Below the pieces are notes generated by a model. The model made no database searches, had not been told where the DNA came from, and worked only from the letters and a program-made list of their open reading frames with translations. Made by a program: the position numbers and the translations under genes. A stretch of 64,000 nucleotides of DNA from JANNVK01 sp031430435 (GTDB lineage Bacteria > Acidobacteriota > Blastocatellia > Pyrinomonadales > Pyrinomonadaceae): positions 1 through 64,000 of the forward strand of contig JANPBM010000119.1 in assembly GCA_031430435.1 (NCBI GenBank), in the 5' to 3' direction. Positions 1 through 9,202 of this stretch are shown piece after piece. Position 1 is the stretch's first letter. Each line of letters opens with the position of its first letter.

Positions 1-2640
1 CTTGGTCGAAACCTGTCCCGTGCTGCCGTAACGATACCAATTATTTTCCGCAGGTCGGTAAATCACAAAGTCGGTTCTGCCGTCGCCGTCGAAATCGGAC
101 GGACGCGGAATGTCGCCGTTTTGTCCCCAATGGGTCAAAACTGCGGCATTATTAATACTCGACAGCGACCACCAATCGCCCGCAGATGGACGGAAAATTG
201 CGACATCCGTTTTGCCATCGCCGTCAAAATCTGCCGGAGTAGGAATATCACCGCCTGTAGCGAAAATTATTTGAACAACTTGTCCATCCGAACTTTGCAA
301 GATATACCACTTATTCTCTGATGGACGAAAAACTGAGACATCCGCCTTACCATCGCCGTCAAAGTCAAAGTCCGTTGTATTTTGAATAGCCGAAACAGTT
401 ATTCTGGCAAAACCTGAACGAGAAGCATTACCGATTGTTCCAAAATTACCGCCAACCAATATTTTTCCATCCGGTTGCCCGACAATCGCATTTACAGTAT
501 TGTTTGTTCCTGCCGGTAAGAAAACTGAATCCAAGGTGCCATCCGACAAATACCGTGCTAAATTGGCTCGTGGCGTAAAAAACAACCCACCTGATAACAC
601 TTTTCCGTCCGATTGTAAATAAATTGTGTTGAAAACTGAGATAGACGGATTGGACGAAAGTTCAATCCTTTGAAAACTCGTGTCCGCGCTTCCGCTATTG
701 TTTTGTCTTGTAATAAAAAACCTTTGTTGAAGCAAAAATTTTCCATCAGATTGTTGGATAATCTTGATAACAGCAGCAACCGCATTATTGGTGTTAAAAC
801 TCAAATCCAAACTACCATCAGCATTTAGTCGGACACAATTTGAGCGATTAAAACCATTTACGCCGTCAAACCCTCCGCCGACCATAATTTTCCCGTCTGC
901 TTGAATAATAACAGAACTGACGTATCCGAGACTAAATAACGGACTAAAGGAAGTGTCCAAACTGCCATTAGAATTCAGCCTTGCCAGATAAGTTCGATTG
1001 ATGCCGTTGACGGTCGAAAAATTGCCGCCAACGAGAATTTGTCCGTTTGCTAAAGAAACGATTGTAGATAGATTTGAATCGAATTCGGGATTAAAAGAAG
1101 TATCGAGACTGCCATTGGAGTTCAAACGCGCTATCCGTGCTTTGGCAGTTCCATTGTAGGTTGCAAAACCGCCGATAGCTAAAATTTTTCCGTCGGTCTG
1201 TACTGTAATTACGGTCGGTGCAACATTAAAACCGGTGCCGGCATCAAAGCTCGCATCGGGAGTTCCGTCCGAATTCACACGCGCAAAATTGTTTTTGACA
1301 GTCCCGTTGACACGACTAAAATCGCCGGCTATCAAAGATTTTCCATCTGTTTGAACTGCGATCGTATTCACAATACCATTTTTGACTAAGGTTGAATTAA
1401 AACTTGTATCCAAACTACCATTGGTGTTGAGTCGTAGAAATCTGGTAATTCCGGATAACACGCCGAAAACCAAACCGCGATTTGAACTGTCCAAAGTCAT
1501 TAGTGAAGATTGAGTCAACTCGGCAGGAATACTAAAAGTATTATCAAGCGTTCCATTTGAATTAAACCGATAGGTTCGATTAGGAAAGGTCATCTGATTT
1601 ACAAAATTATAGACAATTGTGCTTACCAGCAGTTGTCCGTTTGGCAAAATAGAGAATCTTCCGCCGTATGTAAAAGTCTGTGTGAACAAAGGATCCGACG
1701 TAAAATTCAAATCAACATTTCCGGCGGGAAGCAATCGTACCAAATCCGTTTTGTTAATTCCGTTGACGGTCGCAAATTTGCCCGAAACGATAATGCTTCC
1801 ATCAGGATAAGCATCAAAATAGCTAACCGATGATCTGTTGTCATTTGAATCGGCTAAAAGTGGAGGCTCAAAGGTTGTATCTAATGTTCCATTCGAGTTA
1901 TAGCGGATAATAAAACCTCTTTCAGCGGGATTACTGTTTGAAACACTGCCGCCAACGATAATTTTGCCGTTGGCAAGCACCAAAACTCTCGAATAACCGG
2001 TTCGTTCTGTAAAAGACGGACCCGCTACAATCGTTGTGAATGAAGTATCTTTGCTGCCATCTGTGTTGTAACGAAAAATTTCCCGAAAAGTAGCGCCCAG
2101 TCCAAAAGATCCTTGTTTGACAAGAATTTTGCCGTCCGGTTGGGCAGCAACGACATCCACTTCAAATATAGTCCCAATACCTTGCGAAATGATTGGATTA
2201 AAAGCACCGTCCAAACTGCCGTCAGAATTTAATCTGAAAATATTGTAAATACTTACGGCAGTTCTTCCCGTAACGATTATTTTTCCGTCGGCTAGTGCCA
2301 AGACGCTTATACCGCCGGCAGTATTGATCACATCACATACCGAACAACTGAAAGTCGCATCCGCAGTGCCGTCCGTATTCAGACGATCGAGATATGTTCC
2401 GCCGCTTTCAAACACGCCAAAGGTCAGAATTTTCCCGTCTGGCTGCAAAGTAAGATTTCCCGTCACATTCGAGGTAACATCTTTCGTTACTGCCGGATTG
2501 AAAGTCGCATCAACTTCCGAAACTTGGGCAAATACCTTTGAATTGAAAAAAAACGCCGCCGCAAACACGAAACTTGCAAGCAATAATGTTGAAATGATTA
2601 GACCGAGTACCCGACGTGAAAATAGGTTGGTTAGCTTCAT
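1..2640 (-). CDS. Secreted delta-60 repeat protein with VCBS/FG-GAP-like tail (partial, C-terminus off window)
   Basis: The frame is open from an ATG at 2640 to the window edge (880 codons, no stop), so the C-terminus is missing. The N-terminus is basic and then hydrophobic, a signal peptide ending near FAQ. The body is about a dozen repeats of roughly 55 residues, each with a core like QPDGKILVGG followed by LNSDGSLDTSF, the signature of delta-60 (beta-propeller-like) repeats. The last 120 visible residues change to DFDGDGKADVSVFRP-type units ending in WY, which are calcium-binding VCBS/FG-GAP-like repeats also found at the end of the protease at 46677-48629. The ribosome site AGAGGA lies just upstream. 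It is probably an exported surface or matrix protein; its ligand cannot be inferred. Confidence 0.85.
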   Translation of the reverse strand, partial: MKLTNLFSRRVLGLIISTLLLASFVFAAAFFFNSKVFAQVSEVDATFNPAVTKDVTSNVTGNLTLQPDGKILTFGVFESGGTYLDRLNTDGTADATFSCSVCDVINTAGGISVLALADGKIIVTGRTAVSIYNIFRLNSDGSLDGAFNPIISQGIGTIFEVDVVAAQPDGKILVKQGSFGLGATFREIFRYNTDGSKDTSFTTIVAGPSFTERTGYSRVLVLANGKIIVGGSVSNSNPAERGFIIRYNSNGTLDTTFEPPLLADSNDNRSSVSYFDAYPDGSIIVSGKFATVNGINKTDLVRLLPAGNVDLNFTSDPLFTQTFTYGGRFSILPNGQLLVSTIVYNFVNQMTFPNRTYRFNSNGTLDNTFSIPAELTQSSLMTLDSSNRGLVFGVLSGITRFLRLNTNGSLDTSFNSTLVKNGIVNTIAVQTDGKSLIAGDFSRVNGTVKNNFARVNSDGTPDASFDAGTGFNVAPTVITVQTDGKILAIGGFATYNGTAKARIARLNSNGSLDTSFNPEFDSNLSTIVSLANGQILVGGNFSTVNGINRTYLARLNSNGSLDTSFSPLFSLGYVSSVIIQADGKIMVGGGFDGVNGFNRSNCVRLNADGSLDLSFNTNNAVAAVIKIIQQSDGKFLLQQRFFITRQNNSGSADTSFQRIELSSNPSISVFNTIYLQSDGKVLSGGLFFTPRANLARYLSDGTLDSVFLPAGTNNTVNAIVGQPDGKILVGGNFGTIGNASRSGFARITVSAIQNTTDFDFDGDGKADVSVFRPSENKWYILQSSDGQVVQIIFATGGDIPTPADFDGDGKTDVAIFRPSAGDWWSLSSINNAAVLTHWGQNGDIPRPSDFDGDGRTDFVIYRPAENNWYRYGSTGQVSTK

Positions 2641-2715
2641 AGTGATAGTCCTCTTGAGTGAATTTACTGAAAGTATATACCTGTTTTGCGTAAAAGCAAA
2701 CTTTTTTACACAAAA

Positions 2716-2773
2716 CAAAAGCGGAAACACAATGCAGATGAGCTGACTCAAAAATGTTTACGTTTCCGCTTTT
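2716..2773 (-). terminator. Probable intrinsic terminator after clpC
   Basis: A 12-bp arm AAAAGCGGAAAC (2717-2728) pairs with GTTTCCGCTTTT (2762-2773) across a loop of about 33 nt. On the minus strand the hairpin is followed by a T-rich stretch. It lies between the clpC stop and the next minus-strand gene. Confidence 0.6.
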
Positions 2774-2792
2774 ATAATTTTTACAAATTTAT

Positions 2793-5174
2793 TCAGCCGA
2801 TAATAAGATTTTCTATTTCGCCGACTTCGATATTGCGGAAAACCAATTTATCGCCTTCCAACGCGATTTCGACCAGACTTTCATCGCCCAAACTTCCGTT
2901 GATAAGTGCTTCCGAAAGTTCGTCTTCCACATATTTTTGCAACGCGCGTTTCAATGGTCTGGCTCCGTAATTGCGGTTAACACACGCTTTTTTGACCAAC
3001 CAAAGTTTCGCGTCGTCAGTCAGACGAATCTGCATCGAGCGTTTTTCCAAAATATCGTTGAGCTTAACTGTTTGCAAATCAATAATTTGCATCAAATCCG
3101 CGTCGGAAAGTTCGTCGAAAATAATGATTTCGTCCAAACGATTGATAAATTCAGGCGCGAAAGTTTGTTTGACGGCGGACATCACTTGTTCTTCGAGCCG
3201 TTCGCGTGAAGTGTCGGCGTTTGATTGAAAACCGACGGTCGCGCGTTTTTGGATAAACTTCGCCCCGATATTTGAAGTCATAATAAAAATCGCGTTTTTG
3301 CAGTCAATCGTGTTGCCGTGCGAATCAGTCAAAACGCCGTCTTCAAATACTTGCAAAAGCATATTAAAAGTGTCGGGATGTGCTTTTTCAACTTCGTCGA
3401 ACAACACCACCGAATACGGCTGACGGCGTAATTTTTCGGTTAATTGTCCGCCTTCTTCGTGTCCGACATAGCCCGGAGGCGAACCGACAAATTTTGCAAC
3501 CGAATGTTTTTCCATAAATTCAGACATATCGAAACGAATCATTGCCCGTTCCGAACCGAACAAAAATTCGGCTAATTTTCGGGCAACTTCGGTTTTGCCG
3601 ACTCCTGTTGAACCTAAAAATAAAAACGATCCGACGGGACGATTCGGGTTTTTTAAACCTGCCCGCGAACGTCTGACTGCTCTTGCAAGTGCCGTAATCG
3701 CAGGACGTTGCGAGATTATTTGACGATGAAGTTCGCTCTCGATTTCCAGTAATTTCTTTGCTTCGTCTTTTTTGATCGACTGAATCGGAATACCTGTCCA
3801 ACGGGCGATTACTTCTTCGACATCGTCGCGTGTAACCTCAACCGCAAAGAAACTTTCTTCAAGATTTTCGAGTTCAAAGGCAAATTTATGTTCGTCGCTG
3901 GTCGCTTTTTTCCAGTTTTCAACAGTTTGCCGCCACGAAATATCAGCGACTGATTCGTGTTCGTAGCGAAGTTTTGCCCGCGAACCTGCTTCGTCTAAAA
4001 CATCAATCGCTTTATCGGGCAAAAACCTGTCTGTAATGTAACGATTTGTTTGATAAACAGCGGCTTCGAGCGCGTCTTTTGCATAGCGGATTTGATGAAA
4101 TGCTTCGTATCTTTCGGCGATTCCCTGCACGATGATTAACGCGGCTTCTTCGTTCGGCGGGACGATTTTTACCGGCTGAAAACGTCTTTCAAGCGAACGG
4201 TCTTTTTCAATCGAACGGCGAAAATCGCTCGGCGTGGTTGCTCCGACACATTGAATTTCCGACCGTGAAAGCGCGGGTTTCAAAATATTTGCCGCATCCA
4301 AAGTTCCTTCTGCCGAACCTGCTCCGACAAGCGTGTGAATTTCGTCGATAAAAACGATAAACTGTTTATTGTCTTTCAGTTCCGCGATAATTTTTTTGAG
4401 CCGCTCTTCAAATTGTCCGCGATATTTTGTTCCCGCAACCACGAGCGATAAATCGAGCGACAAAATACGTTTGTTTTCCAAAAACGTCGGAACTTCGCCA
4501 TCAACAATCCGTTGTGCCAAACCTTCGATAATCGCGGTTTTACCGACACCGCTTTCGCCAATCAAAATCGGATTATTTTTCGTGCGGCGGCATAAAATTT
4601 CGACAATCCGTTCAACTTCTTCATCGCGTCCGATGAGCGGATCGAGTTTTCCTTCCGCCGCATCTTGCGTCAAATCGCGGGTAAATTCTTGTAACGGAGT
4701 ATTAGTTTTTTTGTCGCCGGTACCGGTTGCCGACTTCGGAAAACCGTTTTGCCGAGTAACTTCTTCTCGCACGCTTGGCAGACTAACTCCTTGCGAATAA
4801 AGAATTTCAGCGGCAATCGAGCGTTCTTCACGCAAAATTCCGAGCAGTAAATGTTCGGTTCCGATGTGTCGGTTTTGCAGTTTTTCGCTTTCTTCGCGGG
4901 CAAACGCCAGAACTTTTTTCGTATTTTGAGCCAAATGCAATTCAGCCGATTGCGACATTTGTTCGCGGATAACGATGCGGGATTCGGTTTCGCGGCGAAC
5001 TAAATCGACATTCAGCGAACGAAACGGAAAAAACCGCGCCGAAATTGTTTTGTCCTCGCGCATCAGCCCGAGCAAAATATGTTCGGGAGCAATGACGGGC
5101 GAACCGTATTGGAGTGCCTCGTATCGGGCAAAAAAGATGACGCGGCGTGCTTTTTCAGTATATCTTTCAAACAT
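2793..5174 (-). CDS. clpC: ATP-dependent Clp protease ATP-binding subunit ClpC
   Basis: An HSP100 unfoldase that feeds substrates to ClpP in the cytoplasm. Two Clp-N repeats occupy about residues 1-145. The first AAA+ module has Walker A GESGVGKTA near residue 206. A short middle segment with a degenerate UVR-like coiled coil follows. The second AAA+ module has GSTGVGKTE near 520 and ends with the ClpB D2-small domain. The tripeptide VGF in the second module matches the ClpP-docking loop, so it should be a protease partner and not a ClpB-type disaggregase. At 793 residues it is of normal length. A TATAAT hexamer on the minus strand at 5209-5214 may be its -10 element. No mcsA/mcsB/ctsR genes are adjacent, unlike in Firmicutes. 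Confidence 0.93.
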   Translation of the reverse strand: MFERYTEKARRVIFFARYEALQYGSPVIAPEHILLGLMREDKTISARFFPFRSLNVDLVRRETESRIVIREQMSQSAELHLAQNTKKVLAFAREESEKLQNRHIGTEHLLLGILREERSIAAEILYSQGVSLPSVREEVTRQNGFPKSATGTGDKKTNTPLQEFTRDLTQDAAEGKLDPLIGRDEEVERIVEILCRRTKNNPILIGESGVGKTAIIEGLAQRIVDGEVPTFLENKRILSLDLSLVVAGTKYRGQFEERLKKIIAELKDNKQFIVFIDEIHTLVGAGSAEGTLDAANILKPALSRSEIQCVGATTPSDFRRSIEKDRSLERRFQPVKIVPPNEEAALIIVQGIAERYEAFHQIRYAKDALEAAVYQTNRYITDRFLPDKAIDVLDEAGSRAKLRYEHESVADISWRQTVENWKKATSDEHKFAFELENLEESFFAVEVTRDDVEEVIARWTGIPIQSIKKDEAKKLLEIESELHRQIISQRPAITALARAVRRSRAGLKNPNRPVGSFLFLGSTGVGKTEVARKLAEFLFGSERAMIRFDMSEFMEKHSVAKFVGSPPGYVGHEEGGQLTEKLRRQPYSVVLFDEVEKAHPDTFNMLLQVFEDGVLTDSHGNTIDCKNAIFIMTSNIGAKFIQKRATVGFQSNADTSRERLEEQVMSAVKQTFAPEFINRLDEIIIFDELSDADLMQIIDLQTVKLNDILEKRSMQIRLTDDAKLWLVKKACVNRNYGARPLKRALQKYVEDELSEALINGSLGDESLVEIALEGDKLVFRNIEVGEIENLIIG

Positions 5175-5328
5175 AAATCAGACATTCAAACTTTCTAATT
5201 GTAATATGATTATAGGCAAAGTCTGAACCTATCGGTTAATTTTTTCAAGTCCGGCGGAAGTTTTTTTCTATGTGTTTGATAAAGACCTAAACCTTCTCAA
5301 AATCCACAAGAATTTTTATTTATATTAC

Positions 5329-5357
5329 TTGACGTTTACTCATTTTAGAATTAGAAT
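5329..5357 (+). promoter_or_regulatory. Sigma-70-type promoter of dps
   Basis: TTGACG (5329-5334) and TAGAAT (5352-5357) are separated by exactly 17 bp, a close match to the -35/-10 consensus. The -10 element lies inside the palindrome at 5351-5365, so a bound repressor would block RNA polymerase. Confidence 0.7.
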
Positions 5358-5365
5358 AATTCTAA
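5351..5365 (+). promoter_or_regulatory. Fur/PerR-type operator at the dps promoter
   Basis: TTAGAATAATTCTAA is a perfect 7-1-7 inverted repeat. It differs from the Bacillus PerR box (TTATAATNATTATAA) at one position per arm. It covers the -10 element and lies about 20 bp upstream of the dps start codon. PerR control of Dps/MrgA is established in Bacillus; control by a PerR/Fur-family regulator here is inferred. No regulator gene is in the window. Confidence 0.65.
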
Positions 5366-5386
5366 GTTAAGTTTGAGGTAAGTATT

Positions 5387-5860
5387 ATGCACAAAACAAA
5401 AATTGATTTGACGGAAAAAATACGCGAACAAATTATCGCGCTTTTACAATCACGACTGGCGGATGCGATTGACCTTAAATCGCAAATCAAACACGCCCAT
5501 TGGAACGTTAAAGGTATGAATTTTATAGCTTTACACGAATTATTCGATCGCGTTGCAACCGAAGTCGAAGCACACGCCGACACGATTGCCGAACGAATTA
5601 CAACGCTCGGCGGAACTGCTCTCGGCACGGTTCGCGTCGTTTCGCAACAATCAAATTTGAGCGAATATCCGCACGAAATCACGGACGGAACTTCGCACGT
5701 CGAAGCGCTTTCGAGCGTTTTAGCCGAATTCGGTAAATTGCTTCGCAAAAATATCGACCAAGCGGACGAACTCGGCGATGCGGATACCGCCGATTTATTC
5801 ACGGGCGTTTCACGCGACATCGACAAATCGTTGTGGTTTGTCGAAGCACATATTCAATAA
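5387..5860 (+). CDS. dps: DNA starvation/stationary-phase protection protein Dps
   Basis: A 157-residue ferritin-like mini-ferritin that oxidises Fe(II) with peroxide, stores the iron in a dodecamer and often coats DNA. The family motif KHAHWNVKG (about residues 34-42) supplies the ferroxidase histidine, and the helix with LFDRVATEVEAHADTIAERI supplies the paired acidic residues of the neighbouring subunit. The lysine-containing N-terminus MHKTKIDL could contact DNA. A GAGG ribosome site lies 8 bp before the ATG. It is monocistronic, with its own promoter, an operator overlapping the -10 and an intrinsic terminator, which fits an oxidative-stress response gene. Confidence 0.93.
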   Translation: MHKTKIDLTEKIREQIIALLQSRLADAIDLKSQIKHAHWNVKGMNFIALHELFDRVATEVEAHADTIAERITTLGGTALGTVRVVSQQSNLSEYPHEITDGTSHVEALSSVLAEFGKLLRKNIDQADELGDADTADLFTGVSRDIDKSLWFVEAHIQ

Positions 5861-5884
5861 AATTTAATTTATCGGAAAAACCGG

Positions 5885-5918
5885 CACGGATGTTTCACGC
5901 AAATATCCGTGTTTTTTT
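5885..5918 (+). terminator. Intrinsic terminator of dps
   Basis: CACGGAT (5885-5891) pairs with ATCCGTG (5905-5911) and is followed by a run of seven T, 25 bp after the dps stop codon. Confidence 0.8.
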
Positions 5919-6018
5919 ATTTTGTAATTCGGAATGACCCGAGTAAATAGTCCGAAGTTTGAGGTTGGCTCGCTTTTCAATTTGAATAAACGACAAATCC
6001 GATTAAAATCTTACTGAT

Positions 6019-7965
6019 ATGATTAAATTTGACTCGAACATTTGCACAGATTTCGCCCAATCTTCAACGCGTGAATGGCTTGAAACCAACGGCATCGGCG
6101 GTTTTGCGTCGTCAACCGTTTCAGGTGCGAACACGCGGCGTTATCACGGACTTCTAACAGCTTCTACAAAACCTCCGCTCGGTCGGATTACGATGCTTTC
6201 AAAGTTTGAGGAAACCTTGATAATCGACGGCGAACGTTTTGAACTTTCAGCAAATCAATTTCCGAATGTTGTTTCGCCGAACGGTTACAAATATCTCAAA
6301 TCTTTCAGCTTAAATCCTTTTCCGGTTTGGATTTACGAAGCGAACGGCGTTGAAGTCGAGAAGTCGGTTTTTATGGTTCACGGCTCAAATACAACTGTCG
6401 TTGAATTCAAGATTTCAGATTCCAAATTCCAAATCGGACTCGAATTAAAGCCGTTACTTTCTTTTGTTGATTATCATCATTTGCAGCGCGAAACGCCGAA
6501 CTTTAATCCGCATTTTGAGGTTTCCGAACAACTTGTTTTAGTCAAACCGGCGGATGAAATGCCGATTCTTTATTTTACGCATAACGCCGTAAGTGTTGAA
6601 AAGACAGGCTTTTGGTATAACAATTTTGAATATGCAATCGAGAAAGAACGCGGGTTTGATTACGCCGAAGATTTGTTTCAGCCGTTCGCGTTGACGTTTG
6701 ATTTGAGCGAAGATGTCGTGGTGGTTGCTTCGACCGAACCGCAAAGATTATCTGATGCGTTAAGTTTCAGAATGACGGAAATTGCCCGGCGTGAAGCGTT
6801 GATTATGCAGTCGCAGGTAAAGACCGATTTTGCGAAACTGCTGGTTGTTGCCGCCGATCAATTCATCGTTTCACGCGGAGACGGCAAAACCGTGATTGCC
6901 GGTTATCCGTGGTTTTCAGATTGGGGACGAGACACGATGATTGCCTTAAACGGCTTGACTTTGGCAACCAACCGCGAAGAAATCGCCCGCCAAATCTTAC
7001 TCGAATTTTCAAAACATCTGTCGCAAGGAATGTTGCCGAATCGTTTTCCCGATGCCGGCGAAATTCCCGAATATAACACGGTTGACGCAACGCTTTGGTA
7101 TTTTGAAGCGGTTCGGGCGTATGTTGATAAAACAAACGATTACGATTTTGTCCGCGATTATTTGTATGAAAAGTTGGCGGAAACGGTCGCGTGGCACGTT
7201 AAAGGAACGCGTTACGGAATTTTTGTCGATGAAGACGGTTTGCTTCACGCGGGCGTTGACGGCGTGCAACTTACTTGGATGGACGCGAAAATCGGCGATT
7301 TGGTGATTACGCCGCGAATCGGAAAACCTGTGGAAATTCAAGCGCTTTGGTATAACGCTCTGTGCATTATGTCGAAATTTGCGAAGAATTTCGGCGATAA
7401 CGCGGACAAAGAACAATACAACGCAATGGCGAGCAATGCCAAAAAATCTTTTAATAAACTGTTTTGGAATAAAGCGGAAGATTGTTTGTTCGATGTCATC
7501 GGCGATGATGAAAAAGACGGTTCGGTGCGTCCGAATCAAATTTTTGCGGTCAGTTTGCCGAATACGATGTTAAGCGTCGGAAAGGCTCGCAAGATTGTCG
7601 AAAAAGTTGAAAATGAGTTGCTTACGCCGGTCGGTTTGCGTTCGCTTTCGCCGAAAGATTCAAACTATTGTCCGATTTATATCGGCTCGCCTTTGCAACG
7701 CGATTCGTCTTATCATCAAGGTACGGTTTGGGCGTGGTTAATCGGTGCATTCGTTGACGCATACCGCAAAGTTTCGCCGAACGGCAAGAAAACCGAAGAG
7801 CGAATCACGCAGATTCTATCAGGCTTTGAAGCACATTTTACCGAAGCAGGTTGCGGACAAATCTCGGAAATCTTTGATGCGGATTCGCCGAATCTTCCGC
7901 GTGGCTGTCCGGCTCAAGCGTGGAGCGTTGCCGAAATTTTGCGGGTTTTAACAAATCGTTCGTAG
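6019..7965 (+). CDS. Glycogen debranching enzyme (amylo-alpha-1,6-glucosidase type)
   Basis: A 648-residue cytoplasmic enzyme expected to hydrolyse alpha-1,6 branch stubs of glycogen. The N-terminal 250 residues form the beta-rich debranching-enzyme N-domain, beginning with the typical EWLETNGIGGFASST and RRYHGLL motifs. The C-terminal (alpha/alpha)6 barrel carries PWFSDWGRDTMIAL near residue 302, followed by NTVDATLWYFEA and the late HQGTVWAWLIGAF, all hallmarks of the archaeal/bacterial GDE family (GH133-like). Length fits the family. It stands alone with no glycogen synthase or phosphorylase nearby. Confidence 0.9.
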   Translation: MIKFDSNICTDFAQSSTREWLETNGIGGFASSTVSGANTRRYHGLLTASTKPPLGRITMLSKFEETLIIDGERFELSANQFPNVVSPNGYKYLKSFSLNPFPVWIYEANGVEVEKSVFMVHGSNTTVVEFKISDSKFQIGLELKPLLSFVDYHHLQRETPNFNPHFEVSEQLVLVKPADEMPILYFTHNAVSVEKTGFWYNNFEYAIEKERGFDYAEDLFQPFALTFDLSEDVVVVASTEPQRLSDALSFRMTEIARREALIMQSQVKTDFAKLLVVAADQFIVSRGDGKTVIAGYPWFSDWGRDTMIALNGLTLATNREEIARQILLEFSKHLSQGMLPNRFPDAGEIPEYNTVDATLWYFEAVRAYVDKTNDYDFVRDYLYEKLAETVAWHVKGTRYGIFVDEDGLLHAGVDGVQLTWMDAKIGDLVITPRIGKPVEIQALWYNALCIMSKFAKNFGDNADKEQYNAMASNAKKSFNKLFWNKAEDCLFDVIGDDEKDGSVRPNQIFAVSLPNTMLSVGKARKIVEKVENELLTPVGLRSLSPKDSNYCPIYIGSPLQRDSSYHQGTVWAWLIGAFVDAYRKVSPNGKKTEERITQILSGFEAHFTEAGCGQISEIFDADSPNLPRGCPAQAWSVAEILRVLTNRS

Positions 7966-8069
7966 ATAAATTTGCCGTAGATCGTGCAAAATTGTTGAAA
8001 AAAATCATTCATTAAATATCGGCATTACCGATTTTTTTAACTAAACTAACAAGGAACAAAGAAAAGAAA

Positions 8070-8906
8070 ATGAAGAACACATTATTAATTATTTTGATTG
8101 TATTCGCGTCAATTATTACGGCTTGCAAACAAACTGCCACGCCGGAAAGCACTTCAAAAACCAACGCAGTCGCCGTAACATCAACAAATTCTGCTAAAGA
8201 AACTACTCCGGAAGTACCGAAAACCGAGCTTTCGGAAGACGGTTACGTTGTTTCTGAATCCGGAACCGAGAAAGAAAAACCCGAATCGGGAAAAGCAAAC
8301 GTGCAAGGAAAGGCTTTATATAACGAAAAACCTGTCGCGGGTGTAGAAGCAAAACTTTGCGAAAAGTTCAGCACATTTTCAGGCTGCGGCGGAAAGCAAT
8401 ACACGACCAAAACCGACGCGACCGGCGAGTATTTTTTCAAAGGCGTTGAGCCGAAAGATTACGAAGGCTTGATCGTCAGAGTTTTTGAGACGAAAAGTTA
8501 TATTTTTGCTTCGCAAGGCTTCGGCATTATGGCGGCTAAATATAAAATCGAAGCCGATAAAACGTTTTTCGCTCCCGTAACCAATCTTTTCAAATCCGAT
8601 ATAAAAATAACGAATCCGAAATCGGGTTCTAAATCCGATTCAAAAACTTTGGAAATTAAATGGGACGCTTATCCCGATGCCGCTTATTATAAAATCAGTA
8701 TGTTTGCGAAAGAAGCAAGCGTAACATCGCCGTATATCAGCACAAAAGTTGAAGAAGCAATGCTGAAAATCGATAAACCGATGACCAACGACGAATACCG
8801 TTTGGAAGTTGAGGCGTATAACACAAACGACGTAAAACTTTCAGAAAGCAAAGACGATTACAAAATAAACTTGACCGGCGGCGAAGAAATGCCCGCGAAT
8901 AAATAA
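8070..8906 (+). CDS. Lipoprotein with carboxypeptidase-regulatory-like and Fn3-like domains
   Basis: A 278-residue protein with a lipoprotein signal: hydrophobic segment IILIVFASIITAC, lipidated Cys at residue 19. A low-complexity Thr/Ser/Glu linker runs to about residue 72. Then comes a beta-sandwich with VQGKALYNEKPVAGVEAKL and TDATGEYFFKGV, the pattern of carboxypeptidase-regulatory/CNA-B-like domains. The C-terminal 90 residues (IKWDAYPDAAYYKISMF) resemble a fibronectin type III fold. The two Cys in FSGCGG and LCEK could form a disulfide. It is likely anchored in the envelope; its ligand is unknown. Confidence 0.75.
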   Translation: MKNTLLIILIVFASIITACKQTATPESTSKTNAVAVTSTNSAKETTPEVPKTELSEDGYVVSESGTEKEKPESGKANVQGKALYNEKPVAGVEAKLCEKFSTFSGCGGKQYTTKTDATGEYFFKGVEPKDYEGLIVRVFETKSYIFASQGFGIMAAKYKIEADKTFFAPVTNLFKSDIKITNPKSGSKSDSKTLEIKWDAYPDAAYYKISMFAKEASVTSPYISTKVEEAMLKIDKPMTNDEYRLEVEAYNTNDVKLSESKDDYKINLTGGEEMPANK

Positions 8907-8928
8907 AAAACGTTTATTTATTTGAATG

Positions 8929-8961
8929 AAAAGAAGGTTTGGCAACAGGTCTTCTTTTTTT
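8929..8961 (+). terminator. Probable intrinsic terminator
   Basis: AAGAAG (8931-8936) pairs with CTTCTT (8951-8956) and is followed by T-rich sequence, just after the lipoprotein gene. The stem is short (6-7 bp). Confidence 0.5.
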
Positions 8962-8969
8962 AATTTAAG

Positions 8970-9200
8970 CAACTTTCAATCAAGTTTCATCAACCTCAAA
9001 GTTACTTTACTCAACCTCAAAGTTAATTTACTCAACCTCAAAGTTAGTTTACTCATCTGCAAACTTAGTTTACTCAACCTCAAACTTGATTTACTCATCT
9101 GCAAACTTAGTTTACTCAACCTCAAACTTGATTTACTCAACCTCAAAGTTAGTTTACTCAACCTCAAACTTAGTTTACTCAACCTCAAACTTAGTTTTAG
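8970..9200. repeat. Tandem array of eleven 21-bp units
   Basis: Eleven units of exactly 21 bp run without interruption. The common unit is CAACCTCAAAGTTAGTTTACT, with variants beginning CATCTGCAAAC. Each unit holds a short dyad such as AAAGTTACTTT or AAACTTAGTTT (5-1-5). Because 21 is a multiple of 3, open frames of seven-residue repeats (LLNLKVS-like on plus, RLSKLSL-like on minus) exist by construction, and I do not call them genes. The right end of the array abuts the target duplication of the element at 9203-9490. Confidence 0.9.
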
Positions 9201-9202
9201 TA

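Noticed and set aside
4369..4800. 143-codon frame opposite clpC
   Set aside because: Antisense shadow of the AAA+ module.
5362..5826. 154-codon frame opposite dps
   Set aside because: Antisense shadow of a clear dps gene; no family resemblance.
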